A stretch of DNA of 64,000 bases from Ilyomonas sp965199905 (GCA_965199905.1 OZ241366.1:1922001-1986000), one strand, 5' to 3'; positions 44,325-53,117 are shown, counted from the first letter of the stretch. Numbers and translations: made by a program. Notes: generated by a model not told the origin, from the sequence alone.

Positions 44325-45542
44325 ATGAGTTTTGTTCAGGATAAAATACTGTTGCTGAAAGGAAAGATTCAGCATTATGCCTGGGGCGGTTACGATTATA
44401 TCCCCGCCTGGCTCGGCACCGAAAATAAGGAACATCAGCCATTTGCCGAATACTGGCTGGGCGCGCATCCGTCGGCTTCGGCTACTGTGATTACGCGCAA
44501 CGGCGAGTTGTCGTTACAGAAGCTAATCAATGAATATCCGCAGGAGTTTTTAAGCCAGGCTACGCGGCAGCGTTTTGGTGAATTGCCTTACCTGCTTAAA
44601 ATACTGGATGTAAAAGATATGCTGAGCATACAGGTGCATCCTACCAAAGCGTCGGCGGCTGTTGGTTATGAAACCGAAGAAGCTGCCGGTGTTCTTATTG
44701 GCGCATCGCACCGCAATTATAAAGATAAGAACCATAAGCCGGAAGTGATGGTGGCGTTAAGCGATTTCTGGCTGCTGCATGGCTTTTTAGAAAAAGAAAA
44801 ACTAAAAGCTGCGTTGCAGGCGCAGCCTGAGTTTGCAGATTTAATTGACATATTTGGCGATGGTAATTATAAAGCTTTGTATGAGCACGTGATGAACCTG
44901 CCGCAAAGTGAGGTGAACCAAAAGATGACGCCTTTGGTAAAACGCGAGGTGGAACGCAAGCAAAAGGATGAAACCGGTAAAAGCGAGCCTGGCTGGTGGG
45001 TGGCTAAATTGTATAGTAGTGATGAAGCTATAGATGACATAGACCGCGGCGTGTATTCAATCTATTTTTTCAATATTGTGAATGCAAAAGAAGGGGAAGG
45101 TGTTTTTCAGGGCGCGGGTTTGCCGCATGCTTACCTGGAAGGACAGAATGTAGAACTGATGGCAAACAGCGACAACGTGCTGCGTGGCGGATTAACTCCA
45201 AAGCATGTTGACGTGCCCGAGCTAATGAAGCATACCAATTTTGAAGGCATTATACCGAATGTGATGAAAGGAGAAAAGGTAAGCGGGCATGAAAAGAACT
45301 ATGCCTGCCCGGTGCCTGATTTCGGTATCCATTCTTTGGCGTTGCAAAAAGGCGAAACCACTAATGCGCAAACGGTATCGCTTGAGCTGTGGATTGTGAT
45401 AAAGGGAACCGTTGAGCTGGCTGGCAGCAACATATTATCAGTTCATCACGGACAATCGTTTGCTGTGTTGCCGGGTGAAGATTTTACCATTACAGCCACG
45501 GAAGATTCGTTGTTATATAAAGCCTTTGTTCCTGAGACATAA
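44325..45542 (+). CDS. manA: Mannose-6-phosphate isomerase, class I
   Basis: 405 residues. It begins with KILLLKGKIQHYAWGGYDYI and has the zinc-site motifs KDMLSIQVHPTKASAAVG (Gln and His), HKPEVMVALSDFWLLHGF (Glu), and GAGLPHAYLEGQNVELMANS with DNVLRGGLTPKHVDVPEL (His and Arg of the active site). The enzyme interconverts mannose-6-phosphate and fructose-6-phosphate. It is followed 31 bases later by the DUF6580 membrane protein gene, probably in the same transcript. Confidence 0.94.
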   Translation: MSFVQDKILLLKGKIQHYAWGGYDYIPAWLGTENKEHQPFAEYWLGAHPSASATVITRNGELSLQKLINEYPQEFLSQATRQRFGELPYLLKILDVKDMLSIQVHPTKASAAVGYETEEAAGVLIGASHRNYKDKNHKPEVMVALSDFWLLHGFLEKEKLKAALQAQPEFADLIDIFGDGNYKALYEHVMNLPQSEVNQKMTPLVKREVERKQKDETGKSEPGWWVAKLYSSDEAIDDIDRGVYSIYFFNIVNAKEGEGVFQGAGLPHAYLEGQNVELMANSDNVLRGGLTPKHVDVPELMKHTNFEGIIPNVMKGEKVSGHEKNYACPVPDFGIHSLALQKGETTNAQTVSLELWIVIKGTVELAGSNILSVHHGQSFAVLPGEDFTITATEDSLLYKAFVPET

Positions 45543-45572
45543 GAGAATATTTTTGACCCCATTTTATTTATA

Positions 45573-46142
45573 ATGAAAGACAAACATTCAGTTTTTATAT
45601 CGCTTTTGCTACTGATTATTGTGGCTTCGCTTTACCGTGTTATTCCGGGCAGACCTTTCGGTTTCGCGCCGCAATACGCTATGACAATTTTTGGTGGCGC
45701 CATGTTTATAAAAGATAAAAAATGGGCGTTTGCATTGCCATTGCTATCTATGTTTATCAGCGATGCATTGTATGAAGTGCTGTACCATGTTGGCGTTACT
45801 ACTATACAAGGTTTTTATGAAGGGCAATGGCTGAACTATTTGCTGTTTGCTTTGCTGACAACGATTGGATTTTTAATAAAGAAAATCAATGCTGTGAATG
45901 TATTGCTGGCTTCTATAGCGGCACCGACCGTTTATTTTCTATTGTCCAACTTCTTTGTATGGCTTGGTGGTGGCGGGTTTGGCAGACCCAAAACGTTTGA
46001 TGGCTTACTGATGTGTTACAATGATGCACTTCCATTTTTTCCGAATAGTTTATATGCGACGATAATTTTTTCGGTAGTATTATTTGGAGGGTATTATTTG
46101 ATAAGAAGAGAAGAATGGAATGGTGAAATTGTGGAAGCATAA
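45573..46142 (+). CDS. DUF6580 family membrane protein (ECF S-component-like)
   Basis: 189 residues, five to six membrane spans. It has the recognisable RVIPGRPFGFAPQYAMTIFG GAMFIKDKKWAFALPLLSMF start and NFFVWLGGGGFGRPKTFDGL before the last spans, as in DUF6580 proteins, which resemble transporter substrate-binding (S) components. The ligand is unknown. It is 31 bases downstream of manA on the same strand. Confidence 0.75.
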   Translation: MKDKHSVFISLLLLIIVASLYRVIPGRPFGFAPQYAMTIFGGAMFIKDKKWAFALPLLSMFISDALYEVLYHVGVTTIQGFYEGQWLNYLLFALLTTIGFLIKKINAVNVLLASIAAPTVYFLLSNFFVWLGGGGFGRPKTFDGLLMCYNDALPFFPNSLYATIIFSVVLFGGYYLIRREEWNGEIVEA

Positions 46143-46193
46143 AATGAGGTCGTTGCGTAAAAAAGATTTTTATTGTAAGCGTAGCCTGCCAAT

Positions 46194-46399
46194 TCATGAT
46201 TTGTATTTTAGCTTCACTTCCTGCCAACCGATTCCTTTTCCATCATTTTCTTCGTAAAACCGCAATCTTTCTTCAAGTAATTCTTTTCTCCAGTCAGGCA
46301 TTAGGCGAATCGTTTCTTCGTCAATGCTGTTTAACAGTTCAGCCGCCAGTTGCTTTTTTCTGCTGCTGGTAAGGCAAAAAGTTCGTTTCTGTCAATCAT
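46194..46399 (-). pseudogene. Addiction-module component (TIGR02574-type antitoxin) with a frameshift
   Basis: The reverse frame starting at 46397-46399 reads MIDRNELFALPAAEK then goes out of frame and stops; the adjacent frame continues QLAAELLNSIDEETIRLMPD, then WRKELLEERLRFYEENDGKG and WQEVKLKYKS to the stop at 46194. One base is missing in or next to the run of six T at 46353-46358. The sequence is of the small putative addiction module component type, usually followed by a ParE/RelE toxin. Here only about a dozen in-frame codons of a possible toxin start follow (MNWQATLTIKIF) before unrelated sequence, so the module looks dead. Confidence 0.65.
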
Positions 46400-46495
46400 A
46401 AACCAAGCATATTTTGTTACAAGTTAAAAAAATAATGTAAAGAAATTCAGCATTTTTTCTAAAAAGATATAGCGACGGAACGAACACTTTCTCTA

Positions 46496-46924
46496 TCATT
46501 TTTTCGAGCTTCTCATCGCTTTCACTTTCTTCACAGCATCGTCCTGTAAAAACGCTTTGTACTCGTTTGATTCAACAGCATACACGGCTAATTTCCCTTC
46601 ACCATTTGCATGAACGCCAAAGCCGTGTTTCTTTGTTAATGGCGATGTTCTGAAGCAAGGTTGCCCTTTTGAAAAGAACGTTTCTCTTTCCTTTTTATAA
46701 TCCGCTTTTACGATGTCGTTGCGGTCGGCAAATACCTGGAACAATACATCATCCGATGTATACTGATAAGGATGTTTCAACAGCATGTCATATTGCCTCT
46801 CAGCCACCGTTTTCCTATCGTTTTTTGATGATGATATATCACCAATTAACGCATCACTATCTTCTGCCACTTCTATAAAAGTGTTGTAATAGTTTGTAGT
46901 GTGAATTTTATTCTTTTCATCCAT
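46496..46924 (-). CDS. DUF6157 family protein
   Basis: 142 residues. Conserved blocks: TTNYYNTFIEVAEDSDALIG, TVAERQYDMLLKHPYQYTSD DVLFQVFAD, and FFSKGQPCFRTSPLTKKHGF GVHANGEGKLAVYAV, as in DUF6157 proteins. It is a small soluble cytoplasmic protein of unknown function. It is 25 bases downstream of the cystathionine gamma-synthase-type gene and likely co-transcribed with it. Confidence 0.8.
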   Translation of the reverse strand: MDEKNKIHTTNYYNTFIEVAEDSDALIGDISSSKNDRKTVAERQYDMLLKHPYQYTSDDVLFQVFADRNDIVKADYKKERETFFSKGQPCFRTSPLTKKHGFGVHANGEGKLAVYAVESNEYKAFLQDDAVKKVKAMRSSKK

Positions 46925-46949
46925 GATACATCCGGTTGAGTGAGATTTA

Positions 46950-48092
46950 TTATGATTCCAAAGCGTTCTTTAAATCTTCAATCAAATCTTCCACATCTTC
47001 AATACCCACGCTCAGCCTGATTAAGGAATCGGTTAAGCCATTCTTCAAACGTTCTTCACGCGGTATGGAAGCATGCGTCATAGAAGCCGGATGATTGATT
47101 AAAGACTCTACGCCACCAAGGCTTTCTGCCAGTGCAAATAATCTGGTCGACGTTAATACTTTCATAGCCGCTTCTATGCTGTCATCTTTCAAAACAAAGC
47201 TCATCATGCCGCCAAATCCACGCATCTGTTTTTTGGCAACCGCATAGCCCGGATGATCTTCAAAACCGCACCAGTACACAGTTTTCACTTTATCATGACT
47301 GCGGAGATAATGTGCAATCTGTTCTCCATTCTCGCAATGCCGCTGCATACGAACATGCAATGTTTTGATGCCACGCAACACCAAAAAACAATCCTGTGGA
47401 CCCGGCACAGCGCCACAACTTTTCTGTATAAAATATAAGTCGTCGCGAAGCTTATCATCGTTCATAATTAAGCAACCTTGTATCACGTCACTGTGTCCGC
47501 CAAGATATTTGGTAGCACTGTGCAAAACAATATGGGCACCTAAACCGAGAGGATTTTGCAGGTAAGGTGACGCAAATGTATTATCAACGCAAACAAGGAT
47601 GTTGTGTGGCTTCGCAATGTTGGCAACCGCTTCAATATCTGTAATGTTCATCAAAGGATTGGTAGGCGTTTCTGTCCATATCAGCTTTGTGTTTTCGTTG
47701 ATGTAAGGTTCAATATTGCCGGCTTCCTGCATATTCACATAATGAAACTTAATTCCAAACTTCGCAAACACTTTTGTGAACAGCCGATACGTGCCGCCGT
47801 ACATATCACTCGCTGCAATCACTTCATCGCCCGGCTGCAACAACTTTATCACCGCATCTGTAGCTGCCACGCCGCTGCTGAATACCAATCCATGTTTACC
47901 ATTTTCTATCTCTGCCACAGCGCGTTCCAAAGCAAAGCGCGTTGGGTTTTGCGAGCGCGCGTATTCGTATCCTTTATTCTTTCCCGGTGCTTCCTGCACA
48001 TAGGTTGATGTTTGATAAATCGGTGTCATAATTGCACCTGTAGAAGGATCCGGTTCCATCCCGGCATGTATCATTTTTGTTCCTAAACCCAT
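46950..48092 (-). CDS. Cystathionine gamma-synthase/lyase-type PLP enzyme
   Basis: 380 residues, typical of the Cys/Met-metabolism PLP family. The N-terminus has TKMIHAGMEPDPSTGAIMTP IYQTSTYVQ, then YEYARSQNPTRFALERAVAE; the PLP Lys is in IVLHSATKYLGGHSDVIQGC, about residue 196, and the C-terminus carries LRGIKTLHVRMQRHCENGEQ and SIPREERLKNGLTDSLIRLS VGIED. It acts in trans-sulphuration; synthase (metB-like) and lyase (mccB/metC-like) cannot be separated by eye. DUF6157 follows 25 bases downstream. Confidence 0.88.
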   Translation of the reverse strand: MGLGTKMIHAGMEPDPSTGAIMTPIYQTSTYVQEAPGKNKGYEYARSQNPTRFALERAVAEIENGKHGLVFSSGVAATDAVIKLLQPGDEVIAASDMYGGTYRLFTKVFAKFGIKFHYVNMQEAGNIEPYINENTKLIWTETPTNPLMNITDIEAVANIAKPHNILVCVDNTFASPYLQNPLGLGAHIVLHSATKYLGGHSDVIQGCLIMNDDKLRDDLYFIQKSCGAVPGPQDCFLVLRGIKTLHVRMQRHCENGEQIAHYLRSHDKVKTVYWCGFEDHPGYAVAKKQMRGFGGMMSFVLKDDSIEAAMKVLTSTRLFALAESLGGVESLINHPASMTHASIPREERLKNGLTDSLIRLSVGIEDVEDLIEDLKNALES

Positions 48093-48208
48093 GGTATTGT
48101 TGATTGAATATTGTTAATGATTAATTGAAAAAGCAGATTGAATATTTGTTCTGAATTCTAAGTGCGCAACTCATCCCATAAAATTTAGATCATCCACCAA
48201 ATCCCGGT

Positions 48209-50071
48209 TCAGATGATGGCTGCCGCACTCAAATACCTGAAGTCGTAATTCTCTCTTTCATGCGCACCTTTTGCATTTATTTTCTTTAATAAAACTTTCT
48301 TATCAAGCACGCCTTTGTCTGCCAGCTTCTTCCGGCTTTCCATAATCATTTCCCGGATGTTTTTATTCATCATCCATTGTTGCTGCGGCGGTTCGTAGCC
48401 AACTTTATCCGTTCGCCATACAATGTTTTGTGGCAAGAAATGATTCATGCTTTTGCGTAATATCCATTTGGTAAAACCATCTTTTATTTTCATAGCTGAT
48501 GGCAGCGAAAAAAGAAATTCTACCATCTGATGCTGCAAAAAAGGCAATCTTACTTCGCGCGAATTCGCCATCGAATTCCGGTCAGCGTAACGAAGCAATT
48601 CTTCCAGCCCAAACGTAAATGTATTGTAATGCAAAATATCTTCTAACTGCCTTATAACAGGCTTATGCAAAGTATCTTCATTAGCATATCGCAATGCAAA
48701 CTCTTTATCAATATCGGGCTGGTAATTCACCTGCGCAAACGCTTTTTGCTGCAAGCGTTTTGCCGCTTTATCAGGATAGTATGCAGCGATGTAATTTTTC
48801 CAGCTCCATTGTTCTATAAAATGATTTTGTTGTAACTCTTTTTTTTCCTTGGCAAACAACGAACGATCACTTAGTAAAAGCTCTTGCAAAAACCAATGTG
48901 TGTATCGTTTATAACCGCTTAATATTTCATCCGCACCTTGTCCGTCAAGCAATACAGTAATGCCTTTTTCTTTTGCTGATTGATACACCAAATACTGCGT
49001 CAACACGCTGCTGCTTTGTACCGGCTCATCCTGGTGATACATTAACTGCTGCCAATTATTTGCCCACTCATCTGCTGTTGGTTCAACAATGTATTGACTG
49101 ATGCCAAATGCCTCGCTTACTTCCTTGCTATACTTTGTTTCATCCTTTTTAAAGCCGCTGAAACCCGCCGTGAATGCGGCGTTGCGCCATTGCGTTCCTT
49201 TCTCTTTTTGTTGATGAATTGCTGCTACAATACTACTGCTATCAAGCCCGCCGCTTAAACTGGTGCCAACAGCTACATCACTACGCAACCTTCGTTTTAC
49301 CGAAGTTAAAAACAAGTCTGTAAACTGCTCAATCGCATCTTCTTCAGTAATGGTTATAGTTTGCAATTGTGGCTGATACCACTTCCGCATTTTTATCTTT
49401 CCTTCAGAAGGAATAATGGACAAACAATTGCCCGGCGGCAGCGATAAAATGTTATTGTAAAATGTAGCCGTCTTCTTTATCGGGTTCTGAACATAACCTA
49501 AAGCCAGATAGTTCAGCATCATAGTGCCATTCAGATTTCTCGCTACGCCCGCAGCAAACAAAGCCTTGATTTCACTTGCAAAAAATAGCTGCTGAAACCT
49601 GCCACGTTCTGCATATACCGCATGATAATAAAATGGCTTTTCACCAAAGCGGTCACGCGCAGCAAACAGTGTTTGCTTGTTACCATCATACAATGTAAAA
49701 GCAAACATGCCATCAAAATAATGCAGGCAATCTTCGCCCCAGCAATCATAAGCTGCCGGTATTACTTCCGTATCGGTTGTTGTGGTAAAATGATAGCCCT
49801 TTTTTACTAACTCATCCTTTAGTTCAATATAGTTATAAATCTCACCATTGAAAACGAGTGTATAATGCAGGTAATGAAAAGGCTGATCTGCATTGTGCGA
49901 TAGATCCAATATACAAAGCCTTCTATGCGCAAAGCCAACCGTTTGTTCCTCGTTCATCCAATAACCTTCGCCGGATGGTCCGCGATGCTGCAGAGCATCT
50001 GCCATACGCTGAAGCGCTTGCTGTTGAACCATTGATGAGTGAGGAGAAATAACGCCTGCAATGCCGCACAT
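48209..50071 (-). CDS. asnB: Asparagine synthase (glutamine-hydrolysing)
   Basis: 620 residues from the ATG at 50069-50071, chosen because Cys2 (MCGIAGVISPHSS) is the glutaminase nucleophile; an upstream in-frame extension would bury it. The N-terminal domain has ADALQHRGPSGEGYWMNEE and LVFNGEIYNYIELKDELVKK; the C-terminal synthetase domain has GTSLSGGLDSSSIVAAIHQQ (PP-loop, SGGxDS). It makes asparagine from aspartate, glutamine and ATP. CGAAGGTA (one mismatch to the reverse -7 box) lies 5 bases before the start. Confidence 0.93.
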   Translation of the reverse strand: MCGIAGVISPHSSMVQQQALQRMADALQHRGPSGEGYWMNEEQTVGFAHRRLCILDLSHNADQPFHYLHYTLVFNGEIYNYIELKDELVKKGYHFTTTTDTEVIPAAYDCWGEDCLHYFDGMFAFTLYDGNKQTLFAARDRFGEKPFYYHAVYAERGRFQQLFFASEIKALFAAGVARNLNGTMMLNYLALGYVQNPIKKTATFYNNILSLPPGNCLSIIPSEGKIKMRKWYQPQLQTITITEEDAIEQFTDLFLTSVKRRLRSDVAVGTSLSGGLDSSSIVAAIHQQKEKGTQWRNAAFTAGFSGFKKDETKYSKEVSEAFGISQYIVEPTADEWANNWQQLMYHQDEPVQSSSVLTQYLVYQSAKEKGITVLLDGQGADEILSGYKRYTHWFLQELLLSDRSLFAKEKKELQQNHFIEQWSWKNYIAAYYPDKAAKRLQQKAFAQVNYQPDIDKEFALRYANEDTLHKPVIRQLEDILHYNTFTFGLEELLRYADRNSMANSREVRLPFLQHQMVEFLFSLPSAMKIKDGFTKWILRKSMNHFLPQNIVWRTDKVGYEPPQQQWMMNKNIREMIMESRKKLADKGVLDKKVLLKKINAKGAHERENYDFRYLSAAAII

Positions 50072-50114
50072 AACGCGAAGGTAGGTAAGGGAAGGATGAA
50101 GAGTTTTGGATGAG

Positions 50115-50495
50115 TTACGATGAAGCAAATTTTACAATAGCTACTACACCTCCTAAAATGGCAAGTAACTGCACGGTGCCAGTCCAAAACATAGCTTTAT
50201 AAATATCAACTTTAGATTGTTCTAATTTTATTTTGAATTTATGAATATCTTCTTTCACTTGATAAATATCATCCTTTGCTGACGAAGTATTTGTATCAAT
50301 TTTTAAGCTTAACTGATGAATATCTTGCTTTGTTGCAGACGCCTGTTTTTCTTTTTTTAATTCGAACTCCACCACATCTCCTAAGACTTCTACAAATGCT
50401 GCAGCTCTGTCGTCAGACAGATGCAAATCTTTTCTTAGTAAATCATAGAATTTGATTTCAATACCATTCACAATTACAAGTTTATCTGTTTTCAT
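50115..50495 (-). CDS. Hypothetical coiled-coil protein with a C-terminal membrane anchor
   Basis: 126 residues. A short beta-rich start (KLVIVNGIEIKFYDLLRKDL HLSDDRAAAFVEVLGD) is followed by a helix with a heptad-like pattern (LKKEKQASATKQDIHQLSLK through VKEDIHKFKIKLEQSKVDIY) and one C-terminal span (WTGTVQLLAILGGVVAIVKF). The architecture is that of DUF1640/CCDC90-type proteins, but the sequence is not distinctive enough for a firm family call. It overlaps no other gene and lies between asnB and the acpH-like gene. Confidence 0.65.
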   Translation of the reverse strand: MKTDKLVIVNGIEIKFYDLLRKDLHLSDDRAAAFVEVLGDVVEFELKKEKQASATKQDIHQLSLKIDTNTSSAKDDIYQVKEDIHKFKIKLEQSKVDIYKAMFWTGTVQLLAILGGVVAIVKFASS

Positions 50496-50514
50496 TCATA
50501 ATAGTATATCAATA

Positions 50515-51111
50515 CTAATCGCTATGAATTAATAGTTCTAACTGCTCTTTTGCATACTTCATTACGTCCGGAATAAATGCTTTGTAGCATACTTTCAGCT
50601 CATTATAATTCTTCATAAACGCTTCAAAAGCAGCCACGCTATTATTCAGGTAAACCGCTCTTCGAGCCACGCCTTCAAAACTGTTTTCCATGCCATTTAA
50701 AGTCCGGTAATTATATAGCCAGTTCTGTTGTTTCATATAAGGAAACATGCGTGCAAACCGCTCGGGAAAAATATCTGTAAAGCCATCCATCCGGCGATAA
50801 GTTTTTTGGGCGAACTGATCCAATTCTTTCTCTGTATGCAACGTCTCGTCGAGCGCAAGGAAATGATCATAAGCAACATCCACAAACGCGCCCGCATACA
50901 AGCGAACCGACTCTCTAAAAAAGAGCTTCGCTTCAAGCGTTGCCAGGTGTTCATCCGTAAAAGCATCAATCAGCCGGTGCAGCGTAATCCCTTTCTGAAC
51001 GCCCACAGGATAATCAAATTTCTTCCTGCCTTTTACAAAGTCGCTGATCATATTCCCGGCAAGAATATCCGGCTCTCCAAACGATAAAAAAGCATGTGCG
51101 AGGTAGTTCAT
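50515..51111 (-). CDS. acpH: Acyl carrier protein phosphodiesterase (AcpH-like)
   Basis: 198 residues. It begins MNYLAHAFLSFGEPDILAGN MISDFVKGRK, the signature of the AcpH family (HD-domain-like hydrolases with the His and Asp near the N-terminus), then GITLHRLIDAFTDEHLATLE, RLYAGAFVDVAYDHFLALDE and a C-terminal NYRTLNGMENSFEGVARRAV. It removes 4'-phosphopantetheine from holo-ACP in E. coli. The reverse-strand gene 20 bases downstream is the small coiled-coil protein. Confidence 0.85.
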   Translation of the reverse strand: MNYLAHAFLSFGEPDILAGNMISDFVKGRKKFDYPVGVQKGITLHRLIDAFTDEHLATLEAKLFFRESVRLYAGAFVDVAYDHFLALDETLHTEKELDQFAQKTYRRMDGFTDIFPERFARMFPYMKQQNWLYNYRTLNGMENSFEGVARRAVYLNNSVAAFEAFMKNYNELKVCYKAFIPDVMKYAKEQLELLIHSD

Positions 51112-51401
51112 TCCATTATCAGTTTACCACTTATCAAGTACGTTAACATACCGTTCTTTATTTCATCATCCGCCTGTCTGTTTTTAAACAGAAGCGAACA
51201 GAATTTCTGAAACCCTTTTCAATACTGACTTTCAGCCTTACCGCTAATGCCTGTCAATAATGCCCGTTCACCGTTCATCAAAACCTGTTTTGTTAAAGGC
51301 AGCACCGGTCACAATCCTCTTTTCACCGCTTGTTGCCCTTTCTACTTTTACATCGTCAAAATGATTCACAAAATCAAAAACAATAATCTTAAAAAATTTT
51401 T

Positions 51402-51857
51402 ATGAAAACAGCTTTCATCCGCTTCGCAAAAACAACAGCATTAGCAGTTTTTATGTTCATCGCTTTTACAATGAGCGCCTTTGCCAAACCCATTGAAGTT
51501 AAGAATTACCTGGTACGACAGTTTAAGCAGCAGTTCAGCAATGCCTCCGATGTTACCTGGAAAACCACATCAAAATTTACGTCGGCTACTTTTATGCAGG
51601 ACGGCCAACAAACACGTGTGTTTTACAATCCGCAGAATGAACTGATCGGCGTATCCAGAGAGATTACCATAAACGAAATTCCTAAAAAAGCTCAGCAGGT
51701 TATCAATGCGCGCTACAACAATTATACAGTGGTGTCTGTCATTGATTTTACGAATGCAGATGGCGAAGAAAATTATTATATCCAGCTTCAAACCGAAAAC
51801 AAACAATTCATCCTGCAGTCTGACGAATATGGCTCCGTAAGCGATTTTCAGAAGTAA
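51402..51857 (+). CDS. Exported PepSY-like/beta-lactamase-inhibitor-like protein
   Basis: 151 residues with a signal peptide (TALAVFMFIAFTMSAFAKP). The mature part has the FSNASDVTWKTTSKFTSATF motif and beta-strands ending VVSVIDFTNADGEENYYIQL, then QFILQSDEYGSVSDFQK. Such small periplasmic proteins are common in Bacteroidota; PepSY-like folding is suggested by the strand order only. Function unknown. A strong terminator follows. Confidence 0.7.
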   Translation: MKTAFIRFAKTTALAVFMFIAFTMSAFAKPIEVKNYLVRQFKQQFSNASDVTWKTTSKFTSATFMQDGQQTRVFYNPQNELIGVSREITINEIPKKAQQVINARYNNYTVVSVIDFTNADGEENYYIQLQTENKQFILQSDEYGSVSDFQK

Positions 51858-51884
51858 GCACTTCATCCCCTGTTTCCAAAATAC

Positions 51885-51918
51885 AAAGCAGTCTCAGCCA
51901 TATCGTTGAGACTGCTTT
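51885..51918 (+). terminator. Terminator after the exported PepSY-like gene
   Basis: AAAGCAGTCTCA and TGAGACTGCTTT form a perfect 12-bp stem with a 10-base loop, followed by a T tract. Confidence 0.85.
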
Positions 51919-51948
51919 TTTTATCCTTTCCCTATCCCTCATTCCCTC

Positions 51949-51956
51949 TACTTTTG
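51949..51956 (+). promoter_or_regulatory. Putative -7 element for the deoxyhypusine-synthase-family gene
   Basis: TACTTTTG (exact TAnnTTTG) lies 18 bases before the ATG at 51975. Confidence 0.5.
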
Positions 51957-51974
51957 CTTCCTTAACAAAGAGCT

Positions 51975-52949
51975 ATGAACAAAGGACCAGTTTCACAATT
52001 CATCCTTCACCACTACCGCCATTTCAATGCAGCCGCGCTTATCGATGCCGCCAAAGGCTATGAAACGCATTTGATGGAAGGTGGCAAAATGATGATCACC
52101 CTCGCCGGCGCCATGAGCACTGCCGAACTCGGCATCTCCCTCGCCGAAATGATCCGCCAGGATAAGGTTGCCATCATCTCCTGCACCGGCGCCAACCTCG
52201 AAGAAGATGTTATGAACCTCGTTGCCCACAAATCTTACAAGCGCGTTCCCAACTACCGCGATCTTACGCCGCAGGAAGAATGGGACCTCCTCGAAAATCA
52301 TTACAACCGCGTTACCGATACCTGCATCCCCGAAGAAGAAGCTTTCCGTCGTCTCCAAAAGCATCTCGTAAAGCAATGGATGGACGCTGAAGCCGCTGGC
52401 GAACGTTACTTTCCGCACGAGTTTTTATACAAAACTGTATTAAGCAAAGAGCTGGAGCAGTATTACGAAATAGACCCCAAAGACAGTTGGATAGTTGCCG
52501 CCGCCGAAAAAAACCTTCCCATCGTCGTTCCCGGCTGGGAAGACAGCACTACCGGCAACATATTCGCCAGCTACGTTATCAAAAACGAGCTCAAGGCAAG
52601 CACTGTAAAAAGTGGCATCGAATACATGGTGTACCTCACCGAATGGTACCGCGCCAACAGCGGCGGTAAAGGCGTCGGCTTCTTCCAGGTCGGCGGCGGC
52701 ATCGCCGGCGATTTCCCAATCTGTGTTGTCCCCATGATGTACCAGGATCTTGAATGGCACGACGTTCCCTTCTGGAGTTACTTCTGCCAGGTCAGCGACA
52801 GCACTACCAGCTACGGTTCCTACAGCGGCGCCGTCCCCAACGAAAAAATCACCTGGGGCAAGCTCGATATACATACACCAAAGTTCATCGTCGAAAGCGA
52901 CGCCACCATCGTAGTCCCACTCATATTCGCCTATTTATTAGGCTGGTAA
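51975..52949 (+). CDS. Deoxyhypusine synthase family protein (probable polyamine-modifying enzyme)
   Basis: 324 residues. It has the NAD-binding GKMMITLAGAMSTAELGISL and DKVAIISCTGANLEEDVMNL segments, GGIAGDFPICVVPMMYQDLE, and the catalytic-lysine region NEKITWGKLDIHT (Lys about 296), matching the WGK motif of eukaryotic deoxyhypusine synthase. Bacteria lack the eIF5A substrate; bacterial members are believed to be homospermidine-type synthases that transfer an aminobutyl group between polyamines. The gene is unusually rich in CTC, ATC, GCC and TCC codons compared with its neighbours. Arginine decarboxylase at 4.8-6.2 kb may feed the same pathway. Confidence 0.82.
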   Translation: MNKGPVSQFILHHYRHFNAAALIDAAKGYETHLMEGGKMMITLAGAMSTAELGISLAEMIRQDKVAIISCTGANLEEDVMNLVAHKSYKRVPNYRDLTPQEEWDLLENHYNRVTDTCIPEEEAFRRLQKHLVKQWMDAEAAGERYFPHEFLYKTVLSKELEQYYEIDPKDSWIVAAAEKNLPIVVPGWEDSTTGNIFASYVIKNELKASTVKSGIEYMVYLTEWYRANSGGKGVGFFQVGGGIAGDFPICVVPMMYQDLEWHDVPFWSYFCQVSDSTTSYGSYSGAVPNEKITWGKLDIHTPKFIVESDATIVVPLIFAYLLGW

Positions 52950-52990
52950 CTGCAGTTATGGCGTGGCTTCTAAAAGTGTAAGTGTTTTTT

Positions 52991-53083
52991 CTTTTGGTAA
53001 CCATCGTCCGTCACTTTTGTGATCGCCTGTTGTGTCACTCCCATCAGCGTTCCGGGCAATGATTGGGCTTTTACCAAAGCGAA
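52991..53083 (-). repeat. Dispersed modular intergenic repeat, copy 8 (short core C)
   Basis: Read on the reverse strand: CGCTTTGGTAAAAGCCCAAT, CATTGCCCGGAACGCTGATG, GGGAGTGACACAACAGG, CGATCACAAAAGTGAC and GGACGATGGTTACCAAAA. It is the best-preserved copy with core C and lies between the convergent deoxyhypusine-synthase-family and aldo/keto reductase genes, next to a perfect ACCTATAAGG palindrome. Confidence 0.9.
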
Positions 53084-53086
53084 GCA

Positions 53087-53117
53087 GACCTATAAGGTTT
53101 TTAAAACCTTATAGGTC
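53087..53117. repeat. Perfect ACCTATAAGG palindrome, copy 1
   Basis: GACCTATAAGGTTTT and AAAACCTTATAGGTC (15-base arms around one T) are fully complementary. This can fold as a hairpin and could terminate both convergent genes. A second copy lies at 54172-54204 beyond the other end of the aldo/keto reductase gene. Confidence 0.85.

Noticed and set aside
48093..48208. SAM riboswitch upstream of the cystathionine gamma-synthase-type gene
   Set aside because: The 116-base gap lacks the conserved stems and core of SAM-I or SAM-II riboswitches.
51112..51401. Copy of the dispersed repeat (CATCATCCGCCTGTCTG, then CACCGCTTGTTGCCC)
   Set aside because: Only a few words resemble the arms and their order is wrong; similarity is not above chance by eye.
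52440..52874. Reverse frame rich in Ala/Gly/Val antisense to the deoxyhypusine-synthase-family gene
   Set aside because: Caused by the GC-rich, C-ending codon use of the real gene.
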